In this document: one piece after another, positions 34,230 through 42,053 of the stretch | How the letters are laid out: every line of letters begins with the position of its first letter | Numbering within the stretch: position 1 is the first letter of the stretch | Origin: Streptomyces caelestis | GTDB lineage: Bacteria > Actinomycetota > Actinomycetes > Streptomycetales > Streptomycetaceae | Direction of reading: 5' to 3' | Assembly (NCBI RefSeq): GCF_001279005.1 | Contig: NZ_LGCN01000001.1 | Coordinates: 248,001 to 312,000 of the forward strand | Length of the DNA: 64,000 bases | Translations under genes and position numbers: made by a program | The notes under the pieces: model-generated | Seen by the model: only the letters and a program-made list of their open reading frames with translations | Database searches by the model: none | Told to the model about the DNA's origin: nothing

Positions 34230-36703
34230 CCGATCCTCGACTGGTTCTGGTGGGGGTTGATCGGGTGGACGTTGTCGTGGGCTTCATCGGCCGGGTCCGG
34301 CCCACCGCTGATGACGGTGCCTTCGCTGTCGTGGACGCGCGGCTTGGCCTCCCCGCCACCGGACGCAGTGCCGCCGGCCGGTCCGTCCGGCCCTTCGGGG
34401 TCGCGCGGTGCGGTCTCGTCGGATTCGGGCTCGTCGGCCGGCAGATCGGCGGCGGCGGGCTCGTCGTCGTCCGGCGGGACGGGGAGGGTGACGAGGAACC
34501 GGCGCAGCCGCGGGTCCAGTCGGCGCAGGTCGGTGAGGATGTCGCGGACTGAGCGGCGCTGGAGGTTCTCGTCGATGGCCTGCGTCAGGAGTTTCTCGTT
34601 CTGCGGCCGGTAGTAGTCGCCGTAAAGGTCCTCCACCGAGGCACCGCGGACGCGGAACGGGTCGGTCGTGCCGCCTTCGAGGGTCACGGACATCACGTAG
34701 CTGTACCGGTTGAGCTGGACGATCGTGTCGGGGGCAACCTTCTTGCCCCAGCGGCGGGTGACCAGCGTCGCCTCGTCGACGTCGGACGCGGTCGTCGACA
34801 GGATGGACAGGTTCTGCAGCAGTCCCTGCCGGGTGGTGGCGCTCAGCCGCTGCGCCATCTGCGTCATGGCGAGCAGCTTCACGTTGTACTTGCGCAGTTG
34901 CTCGGTGATCTGGGCGAGCGTGCCCTTGGAGGCGCCGTCCACGCTGGTCAGCTCGTCGATGAAGGTATAGAAGTCGCGGCGCTGGTCGGGCGGGGTGTCC
35001 CGCCGTGACAGGCCGGCCCGGAAGAAGTCGTAGATCAGCAGGGAGCTGATGATGCGGTCGACATCGCCGGTGCCGGCGGGGCAGACGAAAACGATCTTCC
35101 CGGTGTCCATGGCGTGCCGGATGTCGTACGTCGACCGGCTTGACCCGAGGAACGCCTTGATCGCGTTGCTGGACGAGAGCCGTTCGATGATGTTGGTGAC
35201 GACCGGGATGGCTTCCTTGCTGTAGCCCGGGAAGACGTTCTCCCAGAAGTCCCGGATGTCCTTGGGCAGGTACGGCAAGACGCTGGTGCGCCAGACGGCA
35301 TCGGTGAGGATCGTGCGGATCTGGAAGACGGTGGGGGCCAGGTCGGGCCGGCCGGCGCGGCAGACATGCCAGGAGAGGTACACCAGTGACTCGACCGCAC
35401 GCGTGAGGATGGTCTTCGCACGTCCGGCGGAGTCGGACCAGTTCAGGGCCGCGGCGAAGCCGGTGACGATGTACTGGACGATGTCGGGGATCTCGGACTC
35501 GCGCCGGCGTTCCATGGACAGCGGGTTCCAGGAGCCGACCATCTTGTCGAGCTCGGGGCTCGTGAGGTCGATCTCCCAGATCCGGTCGGCCAGTTCTTTG
35601 TGGGCCAGGTAGGGGCGAGCGCGTACCCAGCCGTCACCATGAGGGTCGAGAAAGAGCACGCCGTACCCGCCGTGGGCGATCGCGATCGCCTGCACGAGCG
35701 ACATCTCGGTCTTGCCGAAGCCGGACTTGCCGAGGAACAGGGCGAAGAGCAGGTACTTCAGCGGGACGCCGGCGAGGCGCTCCCCGCCGCCGGACTTGGC
35801 CACCCACCCCAGGGGCAGCAGGCCTCGCTGTCCTGTCCACGTCGGGAGCGCTGCGGGCGGCGGTGGGACGACTCCGCCCGAGCGGGCGATGTTCGGGGCC
35901 ATGTTGTGCTTGGTGGGCGGCTTGAGCAGCCCGGCAATCTCCTGGGCGGTCACCCAGGAATGCCGACGCGGCATGAAGAGCCCGCTCTCGAAACGGCGGT
36001 CGAACTTGCGCCGGTGGAGCCAGTGGTCCGCCCGGAGGCGGGTGACGCCGAGGTGGAGCCCGACGGGACGCAGGTGGTTGTCGCCGGACCACGGCTCCAG
36101 GGCAGCGAGGACCTGGTCCAGCAGCATCCGGGCCCGGTACTCGTCGCGCGCGCGGGTGCGGACGAGCAACTGCATGGAGAAGACGGGCTCGGCGCCGGGG
36201 GCGAGCTTGCCCATGGCGGCCTTCATGTCCGTGACGCGGTGAGCGCGCTGCTGGTGCTGCCGTTGCCGGGCACCGCCGCCCTGGTTGCCCTTCATCTCGG
36301 TGGCAATCTCGGACAGCACCTGGGCGAGGTCGAAGCCGAACCGGTTGCCGCGCTGCTGCGGCATGCCGGGTATGGCCGGCCCGTCGGTGGGGTTGCGGCG
36401 GGCCTGGGCCAGCAGGCGCCGGCGGCGGCTGCTGACACGGTTCGGGGCGACGGGAACGAGGTCCAGGACGACGTCGGCGCTCTCGCCGAGGTCCTCGCGG
36501 ACGTCGGCTACCGCGTTGGCCAGGGCCTCGAGCGGATCCGGGGTGAGCGGCACTTCGCGCAGGGCGAGGTGGTCAGGAAGGGCCAGGGCGAGCTCGGCGC
36601 GGGCGTAGTGCATCTCCTGGGTGGCCGGCTTGCCGTGGTCATCAGCTTCCGGCTTGGCGAGATCGACCGGCGGGGCGGCGGTCGGGTGTGGTGCGGTGGT
36701 CAT
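34226..36703 (-). CDS. VirD4/TraG-like coupling ATPase
   Basis: 825 aa. The Walker A is LGKSGFGKT (about 324-332) and a Walker B FYTFIDELTSV lies near residue 560, with a downstream RLSATTRQGLLQNLSILSTTASD segment typical of TraG/TraD-type ATPases. Residues 30-260 form a family-specific N-terminal domain. There is no strong membrane segment; the small membrane protein just upstream may anchor it. The C-terminus (750-825) is acidic and disordered. Predicted to link the DNA substrate to the T4SS channel at the membrane. Confidence 0.85.
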   Translation of the reverse strand: MTTAPHPTAAPPVDLAKPEADDHGKPATQEMHYARAELALALPDHLALREVPLTPDPLEALANAVADVREDLGESADVVLDLVPVAPNRVSSRRRRLLAQARRNPTDGPAIPGMPQQRGNRFGFDLAQVLSEIATEMKGNQGGGARQRQHQQRAHRVTDMKAAMGKLAPGAEPVFSMQLLVRTRARDEYRARMLLDQVLAALEPWSGDNHLRPVGLHLGVTRLRADHWLHRRKFDRRFESGLFMPRRHSWVTAQEIAGLLKPPTKHNMAPNIARSGGVVPPPPAALPTWTGQRGLLPLGWVAKSGGGERLAGVPLKYLLFALFLGKSGFGKTEMSLVQAIAIAHGGYGVLFLDPHGDGWVRARPYLAHKELADRIWEIDLTSPELDKMVGSWNPLSMERRRESEIPDIVQYIVTGFAAALNWSDSAGRAKTILTRAVESLVYLSWHVCRAGRPDLAPTVFQIRTILTDAVWRTSVLPYLPKDIRDFWENVFPGYSKEAIPVVTNIIERLSSSNAIKAFLGSSRSTYDIRHAMDTGKIVFVCPAGTGDVDRIISSLLIYDFFRAGLSRRDTPPDQRRDFYTFIDELTSVDGASKGTLAQITEQLRKYNVKLLAMTQMAQRLSATTRQGLLQNLSILSTTASDVDEATLVTRRWGKKVAPDTIVQLNRYSYVMSVTLEGGTTDPFRVRGASVEDLYGDYYRPQNEKLLTQAIDENLQRRSVRDILTDLRRLDPRLRRFLVTLPVPPDDDEPAAADLPADEPESDETAPRDPEGPDGPAGGTASGGGEAKPRVHDSEGTVISGGPDPADEAHDNVHPINPHQNQSRIG

Positions 36704-36734
36704 GATCTACCTGTCTGTGGTGTCCGTCGGTGCG

Positions 36735-37220
36735 TCAGGAGCCGAGCCGGATCTGTGGACGTTCGCGCGCGGCACGCCCGTCGGCCTCGATAGGCCGCAT
36801 CTCGACCTGGGCGTAGCCCTGGTGGCGCAGCACCGACATCGCTCGATCCGGGCCCTCGACCCTCATGGACAGCGACCCGTTGGAGCAGGTGAACCGGATG
36901 CGCAGAGCATTGGTGCGGGCCGAGGACACGAGCCAGCGCGACACGCTCTTGTGCGCGCGGGCCATCTGGTGCCCGAAGCGGACGACCTCTTCCGGCTTCG
37001 GGTCGAAGCCTGTGGTCGGCAGCACCTCCAGAGCCGTTCGCTTGGACATCGGGCCACGGGACAGGGCCCAGCGGACCGCGGCGGCTACCCCGCTGGCTGC
37101 CAGGGCGACCAGCGCAACCCACCAGGCGTTGGCCATCACCGAGTCCGCCAGGCGCTCGACGTGGCCCGGGAGGTCGTCGACGAAGCCGATTGCGCCATCG
37201 ATGAGGTCGGTCGTGGTCAT
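36735..37220 (-). CDS. Small membrane protein paired with the coupling ATPase
   Basis: 161 aa from ATG 37220, coupled by ATGA to a 25-aa leader frame. One transmembrane segment at about residues 27-48 (MANAWWVALVALAASGVAAAV) is followed by an alpha/beta cytoplasmic domain (RFGHQMARAHKSVSRWLVSSARTNALRIRFTCSNGSLSMRVEGPD). It sits 31 nt before the coupling ATPase, so it is a good candidate for its membrane anchor or adaptor. No named family recognised. Confidence 0.7.
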   Translation of the reverse strand: MTTTDLIDGAIGFVDDLPGHVERLADSVMANAWWVALVALAASGVAAAVRWALSRGPMSKRTALEVLPTTGFDPKPEEVVRFGHQMARAHKSVSRWLVSSARTNALRIRFTCSNGSLSMRVEGPDRAMSVLRHQGYAQVEMRPIEADGRAARERPQIRLGS

Positions 37221-37294
37221 CGCCCACCGTCCGAGGACGAGGCGCACGGCGGCACCGCGGCGGCCGGAGCGGGCACGGGGGAAGTCGGGAGCAT
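37217..37294 (-). CDS. 25-aa leader peptide
   Basis: A short frame from ATG 37294 with CGGAGGTG upstream, encoding a proline/alanine/serine peptide (MLPTSPVPAPAAAV...). Its TGA overlaps the ATG of the membrane protein gene (ATGA). It starts about 35 nt after the P2-B element, so it is the first frame in the mRNA. Translation of the operon may depend on passage of ribosomes through the proline-rich leader. Confidence 0.5.
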   Translation of the reverse strand: MLPTSPVPAPAAAVPPCASSSDGGR

Positions 37295-37328
37295 GGCGGC
37301 ACCTCCGAAGAGCAAACGGGCCTTTCAC

Positions 37329-37362
37329 CTGCTACAGGTGTCGGGATCCGGCTCGGTGTGAC
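37329..37362 (-). promoter_or_regulatory. P2 element, copy B
   Basis: Leftward GTCACAC (37356-37362), 16 nt, ACCTGTAGCAG (37329-37339). GAAATTCGG lies upstream. It starts the coupling-protein operon, which runs to 30724. Confidence 0.8.
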
Positions 37363-37394
37363 ACTCCGCTCCGAATTTCTTCGCGGTATGGCGT

Positions 37395-37436
37395 CGGCCG
37401 GCGTCATGCCCCTGCGGGAGAGCGTGACGCCGGCCG
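37395..37436. terminator. Terminator of the T4SS operon
   Basis: CGGCCGGCGTCA (37395-37406) and TGACGCCGGCCG (37425-37436) form a 12-bp stem 6 nt past the stop of the peptidoglycan hydrolase gene. P2 copy B follows directly. Confidence 0.75.
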
Positions 37437-37441
37437 GCAGG

Positions 37442-38899
37442 TCAGATCTTGACGCCGTGACTACGGAGGTAGGCCAGTGGGTCGATGTCCGATCCGTACT
37501 CCGGGCCGGTGCGTATCTCGAAGTGGAGGTGCGCACCGCTGACGTTGCCCGTTGCGCCGGAGTACCCGATCCGGTCGCCGCCCTTCACCTTCTGGCCGAC
37601 GACCACCGCCAGCGAGGAGTGGTGGGCGTACTGCGAGTACATGCCGTCGCCGTGTTTGATCACTACCTGGTAGCCGTACGCGTTGTTCCAGCCGGCCGTC
37701 ACCACGGTGCCCGGGCCCACCGCGCGGGTCGCAGTTCCGGTGCGCACGGGGAAGTCCACGCCGGTGTGGTAGCCGCTCGACCACATCGATCCGGAGACCC
37801 GGTACCCGGTGCCTACGTGATCGTCGGCGACAGGGGCGACCCACGTGCCTGAGGTGCCACCCGACCCCGGCTCGGTGTAGTTGGGCCGTTTCATGATCAG
37901 GATCCGGCCCTTCCAGAAGGACAGGGGCTTGATGCGGACACGGGCGCCGGTGTGCGGCGCGTCGATGACCTCGCCGCCCCCTATGTACATGGATACGTGC
38001 TCCGGGCTGGACGCGCTGCCGCCTGAGAAGATCAGGTCACCGGGGCGCAGGTCGTTCGCCGACGTCACCTTGGTGCCGATGTCGACCTGGTCGTAGGTGA
38101 CTCGTGGAAGGTTCACGCCGACCTTGCTCCAGGCGTACTTGACCAGGCTGGAGCAGTCGCATCCCTTGGCTCCCTGGAACGGAGGCTTGCAGCTGCCGCC
38201 CAGGACGTATGGGGTGTTGAGCGCCTCTTTGGCTGCGGCCACAACCTTGGACAGTCCGCCGGAGACCTTGCCGTCCATCGGCGCGGACCACTTCTCCGCC
38301 CGGTCCCGGATTTCGCGGACGTACTTGCGCGTCTCCTCGTACGGCGGGATGCCGCCGTACTTCTTCACCTTGTTCCCGCCGGCGTTGTAGGCGGCGAGCA
38401 TGTTGTCGATGACGTCGCCCGGCACGCTGCGGATCTCGTCGGCGAGCTTGCAGTCGTAGGCCACCATCGACGGAACTGCGTCCTCAGGGTCCAGCGGGTC
38501 CGCGCCGCCCTTGTTGTTGGCGTCGATACCTTCGGTCGCCCAGGTGGAGGGGATGAACTGGGCGATGCCCATCGCGCCGGCTCCACCGTCGGGCGGGTTC
38601 TTGCGGAAGGTGGACTCCTGGTAGAGCTGGGCGGCGATCAGCGATGGGGTGACCTCCGCACAGCCGTACCTCGCCACAGCGTCGAGGATGATGGGACGCA
38701 GCCAGTCAGGGATCTCCTTGGTGTCCGACAGACCGCCGCCGAAGCCCGCGTTCTCCAGTGCGCTGCTGGTGTTGTCCTCGCCGATTGCCGACGACAGCGC
38801 CAGTACGGCACTCAGGATCAGGCCGAATCCGAGCAGGCAGGAGAGGATCGCCGCGATCAGCACGTTCCGCAGAGTCTTGGACTTGCCCTGCTCAGACAT
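37442..38899 (-). CDS. Triple-domain peptidoglycan hydrolase (SLT + NlpC/P60 + M23)
   Basis: 485 aa with an N-terminal membrane anchor (residues 11-38). Residues 65-200 are a VirB1-like lytic transglycosylase with catalytic E95 (AAQLYQESTF) and the GAMGIAQFIPSTW motif. Residues 215-340 are NlpC/P60 with catalytic C249 (GCDCSSL) and H301. Residues 365-480 are an M23/LytM endopeptidase with zinc ligands H378 and D382 (HTGVD) and H457/H459 (HLHF). All three active sites look complete. It should cut both glycan and peptide bonds outside the membrane to open the thick wall for the transfer channel. Last gene of the P2-C operon. Confidence 0.92.
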   Translation of the reverse strand: MSEQGKSKTLRNVLIAAILSCLLGFGLILSAVLALSSAIGEDNTSSALENAGFGGGLSDTKEIPDWLRPIILDAVARYGCAEVTPSLIAAQLYQESTFRKNPPDGGAGAMGIAQFIPSTWATEGIDANNKGGADPLDPEDAVPSMVAYDCKLADEIRSVPGDVIDNMLAAYNAGGNKVKKYGGIPPYEETRKYVREIRDRAEKWSAPMDGKVSGGLSKVVAAAKEALNTPYVLGGSCKPPFQGAKGCDCSSLVKYAWSKVGVNLPRVTYDQVDIGTKVTSANDLRPGDLIFSGGSASSPEHVSMYIGGGEVIDAPHTGARVRIKPLSFWKGRILIMKRPNYTEPGSGGTSGTWVAPVADDHVGTGYRVSGSMWSSGYHTGVDFPVRTGTATRAVGPGTVVTAGWNNAYGYQVVIKHGDGMYSQYAHHSSLAVVVGQKVKGGDRIGYSGATGNVSGAHLHFEIRTGPEYGSDIDPLAYLRSHGVKI

Positions 38900-39566
38900 T
38901 GGGGAGTCCGACGACGCGCCAGCTTCCGTCGGCGCCGCGGCGGAGCTTGAGCGCCACGTGCTCTTCCGACTGGCTGGCAGGGCCCTTGGCTGGCGTTTCG
39001 GTCAGCTTGTAGATCACGCGCGCGAAGGCGGAGTCTTCGCTCGGTGCGGGCGCTCCGTCCGGCAGTGACACCCGCACGACCGCTACCGCCACCTGGACCT
39101 GATGGTCCTTCCAGCTCAGCCACTGCTGCCTGGCGGCGCTGCCGCTGGTGTGAGTGCGCAGGTCCTCGGCAAGATCTCCGGCAGCGTAGGTCGTGGCCCG
39201 CCGGGACGCGTCGTCGTACGAGGTGTCCCGGCCCGGTCGGGCGTCGTGGCTGGCCCACGCGGTCACGAAGGACCGGGCCGCCTCCTCGACCGGCGTCGGC
39301 ACCTGCCTCGGGCTCAAGTGCTCAGGAGACGTCGGCGGTTCCGCCGCGGGGGAGGCCTCGGCCGGGCGCGTGCCGCCGGAGGCGCTGCCGACCGCAGGGG
39401 CGGAGGAAGAGGCCGTGACCGGAGTCGAGTCGGTGGCAGGACGGTCAGCCTCATCAGGGAGGCCGAACAGGAGGGTGACACCGACAGTTGCCAGGACGGC
39501 CGCAGCGACGAACAGCGCGATCGTCGCGCGCTGGGTGCGGGCACGCGCGGCATCGGTTTGAGGCAT
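38892..39566 (-). CDS. Membrane-anchored VirB8/NTF2-like T4SS protein
   Basis: 224 aa. One transmembrane segment at about residues 13-37 (ATIALFVAAAVLATVGVTLLFGL), a disordered Ser/Thr/Pro linker (40-88), then an NTF2-like extracytoplasmic domain (EEAARSFVTAWASHD; WLSWKDHQVQVAVAVVRVSLPDG; VALKLRRGADGSWRVVGL). The pattern fits small VirB8-type scaffold proteins. It overlaps the hydrolase start by 8 nt, suggesting that the two act together outside the membrane. Confidence 0.7.
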   Translation of the reverse strand: MPQTDAARARTQRATIALFVAAAVLATVGVTLLFGLPDEADRPATDSTPVTASSSAPAVGSASGGTRPAEASPAAEPPTSPEHLSPRQVPTPVEEAARSFVTAWASHDARPGRDTSYDDASRRATTYAAGDLAEDLRTHTSGSAARQQWLSWKDHQVQVAVAVVRVSLPDGAPAPSEDSAFARVIYKLTETPAKGPASQSEEHVALKLRRGADGSWRVVGLPNV

Positions 39567-39641
39567 GGGGGTCCCCCGTCAGGTGGTTCTGGTGCGGTGA
39601 TCTGGGCGGCCGGGACCTGTGGAGTCCCGGCCGCAGTCCGG

Positions 39642-42053
39642 CTACGGCCGGGGCTTGGGCGGGCCGGGCGGCCGAGTGGCACGCCGGATGGTCCGAGGCG
39701 GAGCCGGCGGCTTGGCCGGCGTCGACTTCTTCGCAGCCGGGGCCGTCGCCGACGCAGGGGTGGGCGGGGTGGGCATCTTCGGCACCGCGGTCGGCCCGGC
39801 GGCCGGGGGCTTCACCGAGCTCGGTGTCTTCGTGCCAGCCGCCGCCGGCGCGCCGCCGGGGGTCTTCGGCGCGACGGCACCGGCCCGGGGCCCAGGAGGA
39901 TTCCCTGCCTTCGGATCCGGCTGAATCTGGGCCAGACCAAGGTTGACCTGGGCCTTCGTTCCCTGCTTCGCGACGAACTTGCCGGCCGTGACGACGTTGC
40001 GCTTGTACTCGGCTCCGAAGTCCTTGGCCTCCTGGACCTTCTTGTCGACGGTCCGTGCCTTGACGGCCTTCAGCTGGTCGCGCACCTGCCCGGCACGGGC
40101 CGTTGCCGCGGCAGCGCCTCGCTTCGTCGCGGCGACTCCACGGGGAATGCCCACCGGCGCGCCCACCGTGGCCATGAAGGCGAACTTGGTCGCCTTGGCG
40201 CCGTACTTGGCGGTGGCGGCGGCCGCCTTGCCGGTGGCCATGGTGGCCCTGCCGCCCCGGGTCTGGGACATCTTGTTCGCGGCCGCCGTGGCCAGCCTCT
40301 TCTTCAAGGTCTGCTTGGCCGCCTGCTGCGCCGCGACCTTCGCGGCCGCGCTGGCGCCGCCGGTACCCACAGCCGCGGCGGCGTTGGTAGCGACCCGGGC
40401 TGCGGTCCGCAGCCGGCTGGCCTTGCGGTTCGCCTGCGGCGGGCCGACCCAGGCCTTCTTGGCGCTCCTCAGGCCCTGACCGACGGGCCTGCTCACGCGC
40501 CTGGCCTCGCCGCGGGCCTCACTCCACATCTGCTTCAGGCCGGGGGCGGTCTCGGCGTACCGGCCGGGGCTGCTGAACACGGAGCGGCGGCCGGCCCCGC
40601 CGACGCGGGCGTTGGCGAGCTTCCGGTTGAGGTTGACCGCGATGCTCTGGGCAGTCTGCTTGATGCGCTTGTGACCGGCCAGGCCGGCGATGGCGGTGAC
40701 GTCGATGACGATGAACTTGACGGCCAGGACGTCGCCGGTGTCCGCGTCGATCAGGGCCAGGACGATGAGGATGAAGATCGCCAGGAAGAGAATGGCGATG
40801 ATGATGCCGAGGACGGCCTTGGTGATTGCGGAGCACCAGCGCCACAGGGTGGCGCGGCCGCCGCCTGGCAGGATGCCGGCGGTCAGTGCCCAGTGGCCGC
40901 GGATGGCTTCGAAGGCCAGCCAGCCCTGCGCGGTAAGGAACGTGCCGGTGACCAGGACCATGAGGATCGCCACGATGACGGCGGCGATGGCGACAAACAG
41001 GGCGGAGAAGGCGAGGTCCGCGGAGGCCCGCTTGGCCTTAGGCTTCACGTCCCCGCACGCGGCCTCGAACTTCTTGGAGTTCTCGTTGAGCTGCCCGATG
41101 AAGTTCGTGTCGTACATCGAATCCATCACGATGGCGTCCCAGTAGTTCATCCCCAGCTGGTTGAGGTTGAACTCGGCGAGCTTGAACTGTCGGAAGGCCT
41201 TGTCGCAGGCGCCGTCGAAGGTCTGTCCGTAGACCATGAGCTGGTTGGGCTTGACGATGAACGCCTCCACCAGGGCGTCGGTGATCGGCTTCGCCACGTT
41301 GTTGGGGTCGGCACTGCCCTGGGCGCTCGCGGGATCGTCGGCCAGCACGATGCTGGCGACCTCGAGGGTGAAGTCCTTCGACTTCCCCAGCAGGCCCTCC
41401 TCGGAGAGCAGCATGGTGGAGCCCTGCGGCTGCGGCTGATCGTGCTGGCCGAGCAGCACCTGGGCCGGCGAGACGAGCACGGTGGTGGTCAGCGCGGCGA
41501 CGACCAGGGAGACCCCGATCTCGGCGAAACCGCGCGAGCGCTCCTTGAAGAGGATCAGCCAGCCGCAGTAGAAGCCGGCGAACGTCAGGAACAAGCCGGG
41601 AAGCCCCAACCTGTCGATGACCTGGGACTTGAGGGTGCTGGAGATGTCCTCGACGGGTCCGACCATGACCTTGGCCAGGCCGAAGTTCAGCGCCCACTTG
41701 ATCAGCCAGCAGGTGAAGCCGATGACCCACTTCGAGACGCCGAAGAACAGTTGGGCGACGATGTTCCATATCTTGAGGTCGATGTCCTTCCAACCGCCCG
41801 TGTCCGTCTTGACGGTGTAGGAGCTGATCGGGACGCCGTCCTTGTCCGTCACATTGAACGGCTGAAGGAGGCCGTCACTGCCGTCCTTAGGCTTCTGGTT
41901 CAAGTTCGGGGGGCCCGCCGCAGGAGCGGACGTGCTGGGCGACGGCGACGGATCTGCCATGGCGGCAGGGGCCAGCACCACGCTGAACAGGGCCAGCAGG
42001 ACGGCGATCAGCCCCAGGCGCCGCTTGACGCGCCCTCGCTGTATGTGGCTCAT
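39642..42053 (-). CDS. VirB6/TrbL-like polytopic channel protein
   Basis: 803 aa with a signal peptide (RRLGLIAVLLALFSVVLAPAAMA) and six or more membrane segments between residues 95 and 460 (LFFGVSKWVIGFTCWLIKWAL, LFLTFAGFYCGWLILF, FAEIGVSLVVAALTTTVLV, SALFVAIAAVIVAILMVLV, AVLGIIIAILFLAIFILIVLAL). The last 330 residues are a basic, alanine/lysine-rich cytoplasmic tail ending in a proline-rich run. In T4SSs such proteins form the inner-membrane part of the channel. The ATG overlaps the VirB4 stop. Confidence 0.8.
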   Translation of the reverse strand: MSHIQRGRVKRRLGLIAVLLALFSVVLAPAAMADPSPSPSTSAPAAGPPNLNQKPKDGSDGLLQPFNVTDKDGVPISSYTVKTDTGGWKDIDLKIWNIVAQLFFGVSKWVIGFTCWLIKWALNFGLAKVMVGPVEDISSTLKSQVIDRLGLPGLFLTFAGFYCGWLILFKERSRGFAEIGVSLVVAALTTTVLVSPAQVLLGQHDQPQPQGSTMLLSEEGLLGKSKDFTLEVASIVLADDPASAQGSADPNNVAKPITDALVEAFIVKPNQLMVYGQTFDGACDKAFRQFKLAEFNLNQLGMNYWDAIVMDSMYDTNFIGQLNENSKKFEAACGDVKPKAKRASADLAFSALFVAIAAVIVAILMVLVTGTFLTAQGWLAFEAIRGHWALTAGILPGGGRATLWRWCSAITKAVLGIIIAILFLAIFILIVLALIDADTGDVLAVKFIVIDVTAIAGLAGHKRIKQTAQSIAVNLNRKLANARVGGAGRRSVFSSPGRYAETAPGLKQMWSEARGEARRVSRPVGQGLRSAKKAWVGPPQANRKASRLRTAARVATNAAAAVGTGGASAAAKVAAQQAAKQTLKKRLATAAANKMSQTRGGRATMATGKAAAATAKYGAKATKFAFMATVGAPVGIPRGVAATKRGAAAATARAGQVRDQLKAVKARTVDKKVQEAKDFGAEYKRNVVTAGKFVAKQGTKAQVNLGLAQIQPDPKAGNPPGPRAGAVAPKTPGGAPAAAGTKTPSSVKPPAAGPTAVPKMPTPPTPASATAPAAKKSTPAKPPAPPRTIRRATRPPGPPKPRP

